NCBI GenBank assembly: GCA_016787415.1
Contig: JAEUUT010000167.1
Location: forward strand, 1 to 59,296
Direction of reading: 5' to 3'
Length of the DNA: 59,296 bases
DNA from: Saprospiraceae bacterium
GTDB lineage: Bacteria > Bacteroidota > Bacteroidia > Chitinophagales > Saprospiraceae
The notes under the pieces are model-generated. The model did no database searches, was not told the origin of the DNA, and worked only from the letters and a program-made list of their open reading frames with translations. Each line of letters starts with the position of its first letter. Positions within the stretch are counted from its first letter, which is position 1. This document shows positions 8,220-16,024 of this stretch, in pieces. A program made the position numbers and the translations under genes.

Positions 8220-9224
8220 TTACTTGCTCTTTGCCCGCCGGTAAAATTGCGGCGCGGAATACCTGACTATTCCCTGGTAATTCCGTATTTCCAGGATTGC
8301 GGCCACGCCATCGAGGCAAATGGACAGGCGGCCAAGGCGTGCATCCCAGTACCAGGATTGTTGTAGTTGTATCTTACGGAAAAGGCTGGGATCGACGTCA
8401 TTGTGTACCACCGCTACGCGGGCCTCCTGCGTCTCTGCATCAAAGGTGACAATCGTATCAGACGATGCCGTTACTTGCCTGCGCTGTTTGGGCGTCATAA
8501 GTTGGTGGTTATCAGGCGTATAAAGCGGAATCTTTGGATTGTTGTGCAATGCTGAGACTTGATGTTCCATGGGGCGCTGAAACCCCTCGCTTACCTTGAC
8601 CATCTTCAGGCCATCCAGCATCAGCGACGGGCTGTTTATCCTTTTGGCCCAAACGATGTGGCTCGAATGCAGGTTTTGCCGTTTGTTATCGGGCCGAAAC
8701 CAGAATATCGGGCGCAGAACAGTGGAGCCGTCCCGTTCATTTTTGACTGCCATGAGGGGCGCAATGGCCTCGACGGTAGTGCTCCATTGCGACTTTTTCC
8801 GATGATATGCCAGCACCTGCCGCAGGCGCCAGGCTTTGATAACCCGAGCAGGCCGGACGGGCATTTCTACCACTGCACCCCTGCCTTCCGGCGTTTGTGT
8901 ATCTACCACCAACACCGTATCAAAATAGGAATATGCCTCCTGCAAGCGCAGTGGCTTCTGACAAGAAGGGTCTTTGAAAATGGGCATGCGCTCGTTTTTC
9001 GCAGCCTCCCACACCAGTTCGGCCAATTGGCATGCCTCATTGGGCGAATTACGCAGCAGTTTCAACAACACATTACCAGAATCCTTCCCGGATTCCAGCG
9101 AGGCATTGTCCACAATCCAGTCCTGTTCTATTTCGGCCGCCCATACGATGTCTGGATTTTTTAAAAAGCCGGATTGGGCATGGAGTGTGTGGTAGCACAA
9201 CAAAAAGACGGGTAAGAAGCGCAT
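8220..9224 (-). CDS. GldN-like secreted protein, second tandem copy
   Basis: This 334-residue protein with a signal peptide (ending HTLHAQ) is a close paralogue of the gene at 9266-10300. Both show the order expected of GldN/PorN, a periplasmic ring component of the T9SS: DIVWAAEIEQDWIVD, a helix ending in MPIFKD, then AWRLRQVLAYHRK with a strand pair ending in AIAPL and LRPIFWFRPD. The match to GldN is from remembered family features and is distant. The protein also looks internally duplicated: the second half repeats the pattern (DTIVTFDAETQE, then IQLQQSWYWDARLGRLSICL). The first half has a shorter, diverged version of that motif (DTVLVVDTQTPEG). Compared with its twin it has a deletion near residue 60. 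A degenerate third copy follows. Function is not established. Confidence 0.65.
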   Translation of the reverse strand: MRFLPVFLLCYHTLHAQSGFLKNPDIVWAAEIEQDWIVDNASLESGKDSGNVLLKLLRNSPNEACQLAELVWEAAKNERMPIFKDPSCQKPLRLQEAYSYFDTVLVVDTQTPEGRGAVVEMPVRPARVIKAWRLRQVLAYHRKKSQWSTTVEAIAPLMAVKNERDGSTVLRPIFWFRPDNKRQNLHSSHIVWAKRINSPSLMLDGLKMVKVSEGFQRPMEHQVSALHNNPKIPLYTPDNHQLMTPKQRRQVTASSDTIVTFDAETQEARVAVVHNDVDPSLFRKIQLQQSWYWDARLGRLSICLDGVAAILEIRNYQGIVRYSAPQFYRRAKSK

Positions 9225-9265
9225 GACAGGAAGTATTTGGTACTACAGTGACAGAAAACTTGGTA

Positions 9266-10300
9266 TTATTTACCTTTCGCACGCCGGTAAAACAGCGGCA
9301 TCGTGTACCTGTAATTTCCGTCGTTGCCCAATACGTCGATCAGGGCGCCCGCGACGTTGAGGCAGATGGATAATTGATGTTTGCGTTCGTCCCAATACCA
9401 GTTTTGGATTAGGCGCAATTTGCGTACCTGGCTGGCATTCAGTTCATTGTGTACCACCTGAATGGTTTCTTCATACGTTTCCGGGTCAAATGTAACAACG
9501 GTATCCGTGCGCGAAATCATTTCCTGTCGTTGCTTGTCTGTCAGCAGCGGCTCGTTGTCGTGGCCATAAAAAGGGATTTTGAAATTGTTGCCCAGCGTCC
9601 GTATCTGGTGTTCCATAGGCCGCTGAAAGCCGTCGGTCACTTTCACCAGTTTCAGGTCGTCCAGGATCAATTGCGTGCGGGGGCCGCGATTGACAACCTG
9701 TTTGGCCCATACAACGTGGTTGGAATGCAGGTTTTGCCGTTTGTTGTCGGGCCGAAACCAGAAAAGCGGGCGCAGTCCGATGGAGTCGCCGTTGCTGTTT
9801 TTGACGGTAAAAAGCGGGGCAATGGCTTCCACTGTTGTGCTCCAGCGGGCATCCTTGCGGTGATAAGCCAGCACCTGCCGAAGCCGCCAGGCTTTGAATT
9901 CATATAAAGGCATCGGCTCTACCCATACGATTGCTTTCTTCTCTTCATACGTCTCCGGATCGAACGTGACAATGGTATCCTTGCCCGGATAAATGTTTTC
10001 AATAGCCAGCGCTTGCTGACACAAAGGATCTTTAAAAACGGGGAGTTGCCCGTTCATAGCCGCCTGAAACACCAGATCGGCTAAGTAAGCGCTCGACCAA
10101 TACGCCTCGTTTTTAGAGGTGCGGAGCAGTTTCAGCGTCGTAATCCCCGAATCCCATTCGGCCTCGAGGGAAGTGACATCCACAATCCAGTCCTGCTCCA
10201 GTTCGGCCGCCCACACGATATCGGGGTCTTTCAAAAAATCGGATTGAGCAGACAGGGGTGCAACGTACAGGAGAAAAAATAAGATGGGGAAGATACGCAT
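9266..10300 (-). CDS. GldN-like secreted protein, first tandem copy
   Basis: The ATG at 10300 gives a good signal peptide (MRIFPILFFLLYVAPLSAQ) and a 344-residue protein; the frame upstream runs into a repeat element. It shares most of its sequence with the next gene. Two halves look like repeats of one module. Each has DTxVTFDPETYEE, then a WRLRQVLAYHRKDARW-like or LRLIQNWYWDERKH-like segment, then a strand ending in PLFWFR or PLFYRR. GldN-type proteins help build the T9SS ring with GldK, but no gldK, gldL or gldM is nearby, so these are probably accessory paralogues rather than the core GldN. The gap to the second copy is 41 bases and the pair is probably co-transcribed. Confidence 0.65.
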   Translation of the reverse strand: MRIFPILFFLLYVAPLSAQSDFLKDPDIVWAAELEQDWIVDVTSLEAEWDSGITTLKLLRTSKNEAYWSSAYLADLVFQAAMNGQLPVFKDPLCQQALAIENIYPGKDTIVTFDPETYEEKKAIVWVEPMPLYEFKAWRLRQVLAYHRKDARWSTTVEAIAPLFTVKNSNGDSIGLRPLFWFRPDNKRQNLHSNHVVWAKQVVNRGPRTQLILDDLKLVKVTDGFQRPMEHQIRTLGNNFKIPFYGHDNEPLLTDKQRQEMISRTDTVVTFDPETYEETIQVVHNELNASQVRKLRLIQNWYWDERKHQLSICLNVAGALIDVLGNDGNYRYTMPLFYRRAKGK

Positions 10301-10345
10301 GGCAAACGAGTTGGTTGGATGCCAAAACGAAGAAAGTCTGTGTTT

Positions 10346-10493
10346 GTGTTTTTGTGTTTTGGTTTTTTTGTGTTTTGGAGGTGCGTTGCTCTTGGTATTT
10401 GTTGGCACTCAAAAAATAATAATGAGGCGCTCAAACAAAAGTCAAGAGCAACGCACCTCCAAAACACAAAAAAACCAAAACACAAAAAAACAC
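10346..10493. repeat. Long inverted repeat abutting a stop codon (T/G-arm family, copy 1)
   Basis: The left arm at about 10346-10394 and the right arm at about 10443-10493 are complementary over about 49 bases apart from a two-base length difference. The outer arm is made of GTGTTTTT/GTGTTTTGG blocks and the inner core is GAGGTGCGTTGCTCTTG. The loop has 48 bases. The right arm ends at the base next to the TGA of the minus-strand gene at 10494. Related copies lie at 13321, 24804, 55016 and 58775. Confidence 0.85.
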
Positions 10494-12215
10494 TCACTCT
10501 CCATACCGATAATCCACCGTCACTCCGCCTGCTTCCAGTGCCCCGTTTTCCACTTTCATTTTTTTGCTGGCAGGAATCAGCACCAGCACACGTGCCTGAT
10601 TGGCAGGAATGGAGAAGCGGAAAAGGCCGCTCGCACCTTTTTGCACCACGGTACGGCTCACGGTATCATATACATCCACTTTGGAGGCGCCGAGGTCGGT
10701 TTGCACCCATTTGTTTTCGCTGTAGGGGTTGAAAAACAGCCAGGTCGGGTAGGCTTTCCCCTTGCGGTAAAAATCGGTGGCGCGGCAGTCGATTTGCAAT
10801 ATCTGGGCCACATCCGTTTTTTGAATCGTGCCGCCGAACAGCCCGACATGGCCGCTGCCGTATACGGAAAACATCGTTTGCTGCGGCATTCCCTTTTCCC
10901 ACAGCGGGCCGTCGCCCTGCGCAAACGGCGTGATGCCTTTAAACTGCGGGTACACCGATTCCTTGATAATGCCTTCGTAGGCGATTACATTTTTGGTAAC
11001 GACCTTGTGCTGCGGAATGGCCTGCAACGAATCGGGCATTTCATACGGATAGCAAAAACGGGCAGCATTGGAGGCGTTGAGCGCCCATTTGCCCACCGCA
11101 CGGGCATACCGCTGGTCGTAGCGCACGAGGGCCGACATGGGCATCATCAGGTCGAAAGTGTTCATCAGAAAGCCGTAGCCGCCGTTGTGAACGGTACTGC
11201 CCGCGAGCCCGCCGATGTCGTAGCCGCCCCAGTTGCCAGTGAGTACGCCCCAGCCTTCGCGGCCCACGGCGTCGCCGTTGAAGGTCCAGTTGAGGAAACG
11301 CAGAATATCGTAGTTGGTGCCTGCTTCCTCATTCATACGAGCGCCCACGTAGGCTGCAATGGGCATCATGGCCTCGTAGAAACGGTTTTCTTTCTGGTTG
11401 TACAGCACATTCATGGCATTTTTGGCAGCGCGTAGGTATTTTTCATCGCCAAATTTCACCCAGGCTGAATACAGGATGAACGCATAACCGCCCGCCACAT
11501 CTTCCTGCGTAGGGATGTGGTTTTTGCCGGGTTGCATATTTTTGAAATCGAAATAGGAATAACTGTAACTGTTGCCCATGATCGAATCGGAGCGATAAAA
11601 CTGCTCGGCAATGGTGCGCTGTATCATCCGAAAATCTTTCACATCGGGGTACAAGTCAGCCACGCACCAGAACAGTACGTTGTTGTGTACCTCGTACCAG
11701 AAATCGTTGCCATAGCCGCCGCCGATATGAGCGCCTTTATTGGTGAAGTCCATGACGACATTCCAGCCGTTGTCGCGGTTGAAATAGTTGCGGAGCATCT
11801 TCACATAGTTGTGCCCATCTTGGCGGCTTTTGTCGATACCCACCAGCGAAGCGCCGAGCACTGCACCGAGCGCACCGAGTGCTTCGTGGTTTTCGCCGTT
11901 GTTGACGGCAGCGCCCATGCGGATGTCGGCAAGGGCGGTGTAAATGCCAAAAGTGGTGTCGGGGAAATTGCGGCCCATGGCGTCCCACCAGATGAGTGGC
12001 AGAAATTCCCCTTTTTGAGAAAAATCGAACACATAGCGATCGAAATCCCGTGCCGTTTGTTTCCAGTCGCGGTAGGAATATGGTTTGGGGTGATTGGGCA
12101 TTTGCTCCACCCTCGGAATGGCACGTTGTGCAACGGGGCCTGCGGCTGGTGGCAAATGCTTGTTTGTGGTGCAGGAAACCAGCGTTAAAACAAACAGAAA
12201 CAGAACTTTATTCAT
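10494..12215 (-). CDS. Lipoprotein of an unrecognised, probably toroid-fold carbohydrate-active family
   Basis: From the ATG at 12215 the protein has 573 residues and a lipoprotein signal (MNKVLFLFVLTLVSC). It is homologous to the first 590 residues of the protein at 20161-23283. Shared landmarks are IPRVxxMPNxPxPYxxRDWK near the N-terminus, GIDKSRQDGHN versus GIDKTSQFGRN, E-x-A-G-x-x-A-F-x-L-Y-x-AW, GTNYDILRFLNWTFN and GWGVLTGNWGGYDIGGL. Helix-rich repeats with W, G and acidic residues suggest an (alpha/alpha)6 toroid followed by a beta-sandwich tail, a plan common to glycoside hydrolases and lyases. I could not assign a CAZy family. Position beside SusC/SusD-linked genes supports a role in glycan breakdown, anchored to a membrane. 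It starts only 13 bases from the divergent tspO start. Confidence 0.75.
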   Translation of the reverse strand: MNKVLFLFVLTLVSCTTNKHLPPAAGPVAQRAIPRVEQMPNHPKPYSYRDWKQTARDFDRYVFDFSQKGEFLPLIWWDAMGRNFPDTTFGIYTALADIRMGAAVNNGENHEALGALGAVLGASLVGIDKSRQDGHNYVKMLRNYFNRDNGWNVVMDFTNKGAHIGGGYGNDFWYEVHNNVLFWCVADLYPDVKDFRMIQRTIAEQFYRSDSIMGNSYSYSYFDFKNMQPGKNHIPTQEDVAGGYAFILYSAWVKFGDEKYLRAAKNAMNVLYNQKENRFYEAMMPIAAYVGARMNEEAGTNYDILRFLNWTFNGDAVGREGWGVLTGNWGGYDIGGLAGSTVHNGGYGFLMNTFDLMMPMSALVRYDQRYARAVGKWALNASNAARFCYPYEMPDSLQAIPQHKVVTKNVIAYEGIIKESVYPQFKGITPFAQGDGPLWEKGMPQQTMFSVYGSGHVGLFGGTIQKTDVAQILQIDCRATDFYRKGKAYPTWLFFNPYSENKWVQTDLGASKVDVYDTVSRTVVQKGASGLFRFSIPANQARVLVLIPASKKMKVENGALEAGGVTVDYRYGE

Positions 12216-12228
12216 AATTTTTTTTTGT

Positions 12229-12723
12229 ATGACACAAGCAATTGATCGACTTTCTTCTTTCTGGAAATGGGTAATCGCCGTCGCCCTGTGCGAGGCTACT
12301 GGTATTGTGAGCGCGCTGCTCTCGCAAACATATATGAACGTGTGGTTCGACAACCTGAACAAGCCCACATGGAATCCGCCGAGTTACATTTTCGGGCCGG
12401 TATGGACTTTTTTGTATCTGCTCATGGGCACGGCATTGTGGCTGGTATGGAAAAGCAATGCACCAGAACTGGAAAAGAAAAACGCGGAATGGATGTTTGC
12501 ATTTCAGTTGTTTCTCAATTTCTGGTGGTCGATCCTGTTTTTCCGCTTCCATTCGCCGGGTCTGGCTTTTGCCGAAATCATCCTCCTGCTCGGGGCCATT
12601 TTTATAACCATGCTGCGGTTTGCACCTATTTCGCGCCTGGCATCGTGGCTCATGGTTCCTTACATATCGTGGGTGAGTTTTGCATCCATCCTCAATTACA
12701 CGATCTGGGTGATGAATCGGTAA
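12229..12723 (+). CDS. tspO: TspO/MBR family membrane protein
   Basis: The 164-residue protein starts at the ATG at 12229, just past the divergent gene. It has five predicted membrane helices and the family signatures NKPTWNPPSYIFGPVWT, YLLMGTALWLVW and the asparagine-tryptophan segment FLNFWWSILFF. TspO proteins bind porphyrins and other hydrophobic ligands and influence stress and tetrapyrrole handling; they are chaperone- or sensor-like rather than classical transporters. Length is normal for the family. Only 13 bases separate its start from that of the lipoprotein gene on the other strand, so its promoter must lie inside that gene. A hairpin follows the stop codon. Its location inside a polysaccharide locus is probably accidental. 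Confidence 0.95.
   Translation: MTQAIDRLSSFWKWVIAVALCEATGIVSALLSQTYMNVWFDNLNKPTWNPPSYIFGPVWTFLYLLMGTALWLVWKSNAPELEKKNAEWMFAFQLFLNFWWSILFFRFHSPGLAFAEIILLLGAIFITMLRFAPISRLASWLMVPYISWVSFASILNYTIWVMNR
12325..12353 (-). promoter_or_regulatory. Candidate promoter for the lipoprotein gene, inside tspO
   Basis: On the minus strand, TATGTTTG at 12332-12325 matches the -7 consensus TAnnTTTG exactly, and TTG (12353-12351) lies 18 bases upstream, close to the -33 TTTG position. It is about 110 bases before the ATG at 12215. It would solve the problem of the 13-base divergent gap. Confidence 0.3.
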
Positions 12724-12727
12724 AACA

Positions 12728-12757
12728 CGTCAGAAGGGGCCGAAACCCCTCCCGACG
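12728..12757 (+). terminator. Hairpin after tspO
   Basis: CGTCAGAAGGGG at 12728-12739 pairs with CCCCTCCCGACG at 12746-12757 through GGGG/CCCC and CGTC/GACG, with an internal loop between. It begins five bases after the stop codon. No T-run follows, so this is a weak terminator or a 3'-end stabilising hairpin. Confidence 0.4.
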
Positions 12758-12841
12758 CAGTCAACTATATATTCAAACTAAACTCATAACCGAATCGATG
12801 CCGGCGAAAACTTCGCCGACAAGTTCAAAAATACACTTCCC

Positions 12842-13312
12842 ATGAAAACGATCCCTTTTGCAATATTTCTGATGCTCTTCTTCACCGCCTGCATGAGCAA
12901 AGGCGAACCCAGTGTCAACTCCGCTCCGCCTTCTGACAAGGCTGCAGCCGACTTCCCACACCCGGAACAACAGGGTAAAGCATTTTCCATTAGTACGGAA
13001 GCCTTTTACCAGGCTACCCTTCCTTCCACCTCCACACCCGGCCGCGTGCTGAGTCTGCGGCTTACTCCAGATGGCAATGCACTGCTCACAACCGACAACA
13101 TGGACGAAAGCCGCCCGGTGGCCGACAAAGGCACCTGGACTACCCTCGACAACGGTCACCTGTATCTCGACCTGAAACGCGTGGACGGAACGGACAGCAC
13201 CCAAATGGAGTTCGAACCCGATGGCGACAAACTGGTGTATGAAGGCACAGATTTTGGCACTGCCGGGTTTACATTCTGGGTGAAGCCGATTGCTGAAACG
13301 GCGGCTAAGTAG
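12842..13312 (+). CDS. Small lipoprotein, NlpE-like
   Basis: This 156-residue protein has a lipoprotein signal (MKTIPFAIFLMLFFTAC, lipobox FTAC). The mature part, about residues 50-150, is a small beta domain. The pattern is LRLTPDGNALLTT, then KGTWTTLDNGHLYLDL, then a strand ending in DKLVYEG, which resembles the NlpE-like repeat seen in copper-resistance and envelope-stress lipoproteins. The characteristic CxxC of NlpE is absent, so the assignment is to the fold only. It is transcribed towards the MFS gene, and the two share a long inverted repeat between their stop codons. Confidence 0.6.
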   Translation: MKTIPFAIFLMLFFTACMSKGEPSVNSAPPSDKAAADFPHPEQQGKAFSISTEAFYQATLPSTSTPGRVLSLRLTPDGNALLTTDNMDESRPVADKGTWTTLDNGHLYLDLKRVDGTDSTQMEFEPDGDKLVYEGTDFGTAGFTFWVKPIAETAAK

Positions 13313-13320
13313 GGGGGGAA

Positions 13321-13476
13321 GTGTTTTGGTGTTTTGGTGTTTTTGTGTTTTAGAGGAGCGTTGCTTCTGGCATGAGAGAAGAAGAGTCCAATTCATCTCA
13401 AATACAAAGAGCGAAGCACCTCTAAAACACAAAAACACAAAAACCCTAAAACACAAAAACCCTAAAACACCAAAAC
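13321..13476. repeat. Long inverted repeat between convergent stop codons (T/G-arm family, copy 2)
   Basis: The left arm begins GTGTTTTGGTGTTTTGG and runs into TAGAGGAGCGTTGCTTCTGG. The right arm, read on the minus strand, has TAGAGGTGCTTCGCTCTTTG. The core is imperfectly paired but is clearly the same core as in the copy at 55016. It fills the whole gap between the lipoprotein stop (13312) and the MFS stop (13478). Confidence 0.75.
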
Positions 13477-13477
13477 G

Positions 13478-14722
13478 CTACCCCTCCCGTTTAATATCCT
13501 TCACAATATTCCCCATTGCAAACCACCCCATGAAATGCACGACAGCGATGACCAGCAGCGCATATCGCAAAGCAACGTACTCGCTCACATAACGAGCCAG
13601 GAGAATAAACAAACCGCAACCGAACAAGCGCCCGAGATACAACCCCAGTTCGTGGTTGAAAATGTAGGTGAATTCGTTGCGGTTTTCTTTTTCCGACACC
13701 AAATCAATTACCTTCAACTGAACCGGGAAATACGCAATATCGAGCAAAGGCCGGGCAAATAGCAGGCAAACCATAAACAGGATTACCCCCAAAGCCGAAT
13801 ACAGGGCAGCATTGAAAAACGCTCCGAGCACAAACAGTCCGCAACCGACACCATAAATCAACAGGCGGTGGCGCGGTGTGGTGGTACGGCCCAGGATGTA
13901 CAGCAAAATGGCCGACAGCAGTGCCGCTGTACTTTGCACAGCGCCCAGCACACCTTCCTTGCCTACCAGGCTCAGTATCAACATGGTAGGGGCCGTTACG
14001 ATGTAGCCCTGCGCTACGCCCTTGAGCGAGGCCAGGCCCAGCATTTTATTCCACAGACGGTCAAATTTGAAATACAGGAACGGCGCCCGTTTCGGGTTTT
14101 GGAAATCGCCGCGATGCACCAGCATGGAGGCGAAAATGGACAAGGCAAATACAAAAACCGTGAGGCCATAATAGGCTACATTGACATTGCCGCCAAACCA
14201 GCCGTTTCTTTCGGTGGTAGCAATGAACGCGCCTGCCGCAAAAGGCACCACAATACCCGTGATAGTGTAAAAGAACGTTTCGATGCCGTAGTAATAATTC
14301 CGGTTGCCGTCGTCTGTGGTGTTCAACGCCAGAAAATCGCGGTTGGCCCAGAAAAAGCCGTACGACAATCCCATGATCAACCCGGCCATGAACACACCGA
14401 ATGTATCGAGTTGATCGAGCGACATCATGGCAAACATCGACACACCGCTCAGCAACATGCCCAGCGAGTACAAGCGGGCGATGCGGATGGAATGCAGCAA
14501 AAAACCATTGATCATAAACGTCAGCGGGATACCCGTATATACCGCCAACTGGAAAATAACCACCAGGCTAATATCCGACGAGTTGCGCATGATATACGCC
14601 CCGATAAACAGTTCGACAATGGGCATCACCAGCGCATAAATCAGGTTGGTGAGCAGCAACATGCGCATACCCAGCGGATGGCTGTTGAAGAACTTGAATT
14701 CTTGTGTCAGTTTTTGCCACAT
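13478..14722 (-). CDS. MFS transporter, probably for oligosaccharides
   Basis: This 414-residue protein has about twelve hydrophobic helices and the major facilitator layout, with the aromatic segment GLSYGFFWANRDFLALN in the N-terminal half. It starts two bases after the stop codon of the GH130 gene, so the two are surely one transcript and probably translationally coupled. GH130 enzymes that work in the cytoplasm are often encoded next to a transporter that brings in the disaccharide. I infer that this protein imports the substrate of its neighbour. It could also be a generic YqgE/YQGE-type MFS protein. The C-terminus is followed at once by a long inverted repeat. Confidence 0.85.
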   Translation of the reverse strand: MWQKLTQEFKFFNSHPLGMRMLLLTNLIYALVMPIVELFIGAYIMRNSSDISLVVIFQLAVYTGIPLTFMINGFLLHSIRIARLYSLGMLLSGVSMFAMMSLDQLDTFGVFMAGLIMGLSYGFFWANRDFLALNTTDDGNRNYYYGIETFFYTITGIVVPFAAGAFIATTERNGWFGGNVNVAYYGLTVFVFALSIFASMLVHRGDFQNPKRAPFLYFKFDRLWNKMLGLASLKGVAQGYIVTAPTMLILSLVGKEGVLGAVQSTAALLSAILLYILGRTTTPRHRLLIYGVGCGLFVLGAFFNAALYSALGVILFMVCLLFARPLLDIAYFPVQLKVIDLVSEKENRNEFTYIFNHELGLYLGRLFGCGLFILLARYVSEYVALRYALLVIAVVHFMGWFAMGNIVKDIKREG

Positions 14723-14724
14723 GG

Positions 14725-15774
14725 TTATGCCGTAGTTAGAAGTTCGGATAAAAGTTGTTGTACGGAAAGCGAGGCGCCGCAGATAACTTCATCCGACGCG
14801 CCGTAATACATGGTAATGGTATCGCCGTCGACGAGGTGGCCGTTGGTAAATACGACATTCCCAAAAAAACCGGTTTGCTCGTAGGTCGCCACAGGCTCGA
14901 AAATCGGGTCGTGCGAACGCGCCAATACTTTCCCGGGATCATTCAAGTCGAGCAACACAGCACCCAGGCAATAACGATGGTGGGCATCGGCGCCGTGGTA
15001 AATTTCCAGCCAGCCTTCCGAAGTTTTGATCGGGGCCGCGCCTGCGCCCACCCGCGCACTGTCCCACCAGCGCTCGCGCGTTTGCACGATACAACGGTGA
15101 TGACCCCAATGCAACAGATCGGGCGATGAAGCGATCCAGATAAAATTGCCGCCCAGGTCGACACCCGAAGGGCGATGCAAACAAAAGTATTGATTGCCAA
15201 TTTTTTCCTCAAATAACGCACAATCCTTGTTGTGCGGCGGAATAATCATACCATCGCGGGAAAAGTGCCGCCAGTCGCGTGTGCGCATCAAACCTACGCC
15301 TACACCGTTTTCCGATACCTGCGTGTATGTTAGGTGGTAGGTATCGCCAATGAGCGACACGCGCGAATCTTCGATACCGAAGGTTTCCAGTACTCCCTGC
15401 CCGAATATTTTGGTGGGCAGGTGGTCAGGTTCGTAAAAATGCACCCCGTCATCGCTGCATACCAGCCGGAGGTGGGAAATGGTAGATAAATAGGTTTTGT
15501 TTTTATACCCCACCATCCGCGCATCGGAAAGGTCAACATCCGGGTCGCTTTTTTCAAATTCCAGGATTTCCATGCTGCCATCTTCCCGTAAAACAGGGAA
15601 AGACACCATGCCTTCTTTTTGTACAGGTCGTTCTGCCACCCGAAGCAGCAACCAGGTTTTTCCTTCAAACCGGAATACACCCGGGTTTAATACACATTCC
15701 ACCACCAGCCCCGGCTGGCTTGGCCGTATGCTGCCCGTCGTGAGAATGGGATTATTTGAAAATCGTTCTGCCAT
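14725..15774 (-). CDS. Glycoside hydrolase family 130 (beta-mannoside phosphorylase-like)
   Basis: The start at 15774 (MAERFSNNPIL) fits GH130 proteins, which begin with a NPIL-type motif; the frame upstream enters a repeat element. The 349-residue protein shows the five-bladed propeller pattern with NPGVFRFEGKTWLLLRVAE, GIEDSRVSLIGDTYHLTYT (the catalytic Asp region), YFCLHRPSG and IYHGAD. The histidine-arginine in LHRP is typical of the phosphorylase branch rather than the hydrolase branch, so phosphorolysis of a beta-mannosyl disaccharide to mannose-1-phosphate is the best guess. No signal peptide is present, so the enzyme is cytoplasmic. It is coupled to the MFS gene downstream. The exact linkage is unknown. 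Confidence 0.9.
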   Translation of the reverse strand: MAERFSNNPILTTGSIRPSQPGLVVECVLNPGVFRFEGKTWLLLRVAERPVQKEGMVSFPVLREDGSMEILEFEKSDPDVDLSDARMVGYKNKTYLSTISHLRLVCSDDGVHFYEPDHLPTKIFGQGVLETFGIEDSRVSLIGDTYHLTYTQVSENGVGVGLMRTRDWRHFSRDGMIIPPHNKDCALFEEKIGNQYFCLHRPSGVDLGGNFIWIASSPDLLHWGHHRCIVQTRERWWDSARVGAGAAPIKTSEGWLEIYHGADAHHRYCLGAVLLDLNDPGKVLARSHDPIFEPVATYEQTGFFGNVVFTNGHLVDGDTITMYYGASDEVICGASLSVQQLLSELLTTA

Positions 15775-15784
15775 GAAATGTCTG

Positions 15785-16023
15785 GTTGATAAGAGTTGAT
15801 GAGGGTTGATGAGGGTTGATGAGGGGGGATGAATCAGGATTGGCAGGATTTCAAAGATTAGAAGGATTCCCAACGAGATGTCGAAATTCCAATAATTAAA
15901 TCCAATTGATACAGGAGGCTTATTTTCAGTCCAATTTCATAAATTCCGACATCTAGTTGGGAATCCTTCTAATCTTTGAAATCCTGCCAATCCTGATTCA
16001 TCCCCCCTTTATCACCCCCATCA
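15785..16023. repeat. Long inverted repeat filling the gap between GH130 and the LamG gene
   Basis: Arms of about 80 bases are nearly complementary. The outer part is a tandem GTTGATGAGG repeat. The inner part includes GAATCAGGATTGGCAGGATT, continues through TCAAAGATTAGAAGGATTCC and ends near GATGTCG-AATT. The loop is about 50 bases. The TCAGGATTGGCAGGATT sequence is, from memory, a repeat seen in many Bacteroidota genomes. The right end is one base from the stop codon of the LamG gene at 16025; the left end is ten bases from the GH130 start. Confidence 0.85.
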
Positions 16024-16024
16024 A

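Noticed and set aside
10284..11435. Plus-strand frame starting with hydrophobic CLCFCVLVFLCF-type text
   Set aside because: The hydrophobic part is a translation of the T/G repeat arms and the rest is antisense to the lipoprotein gene.
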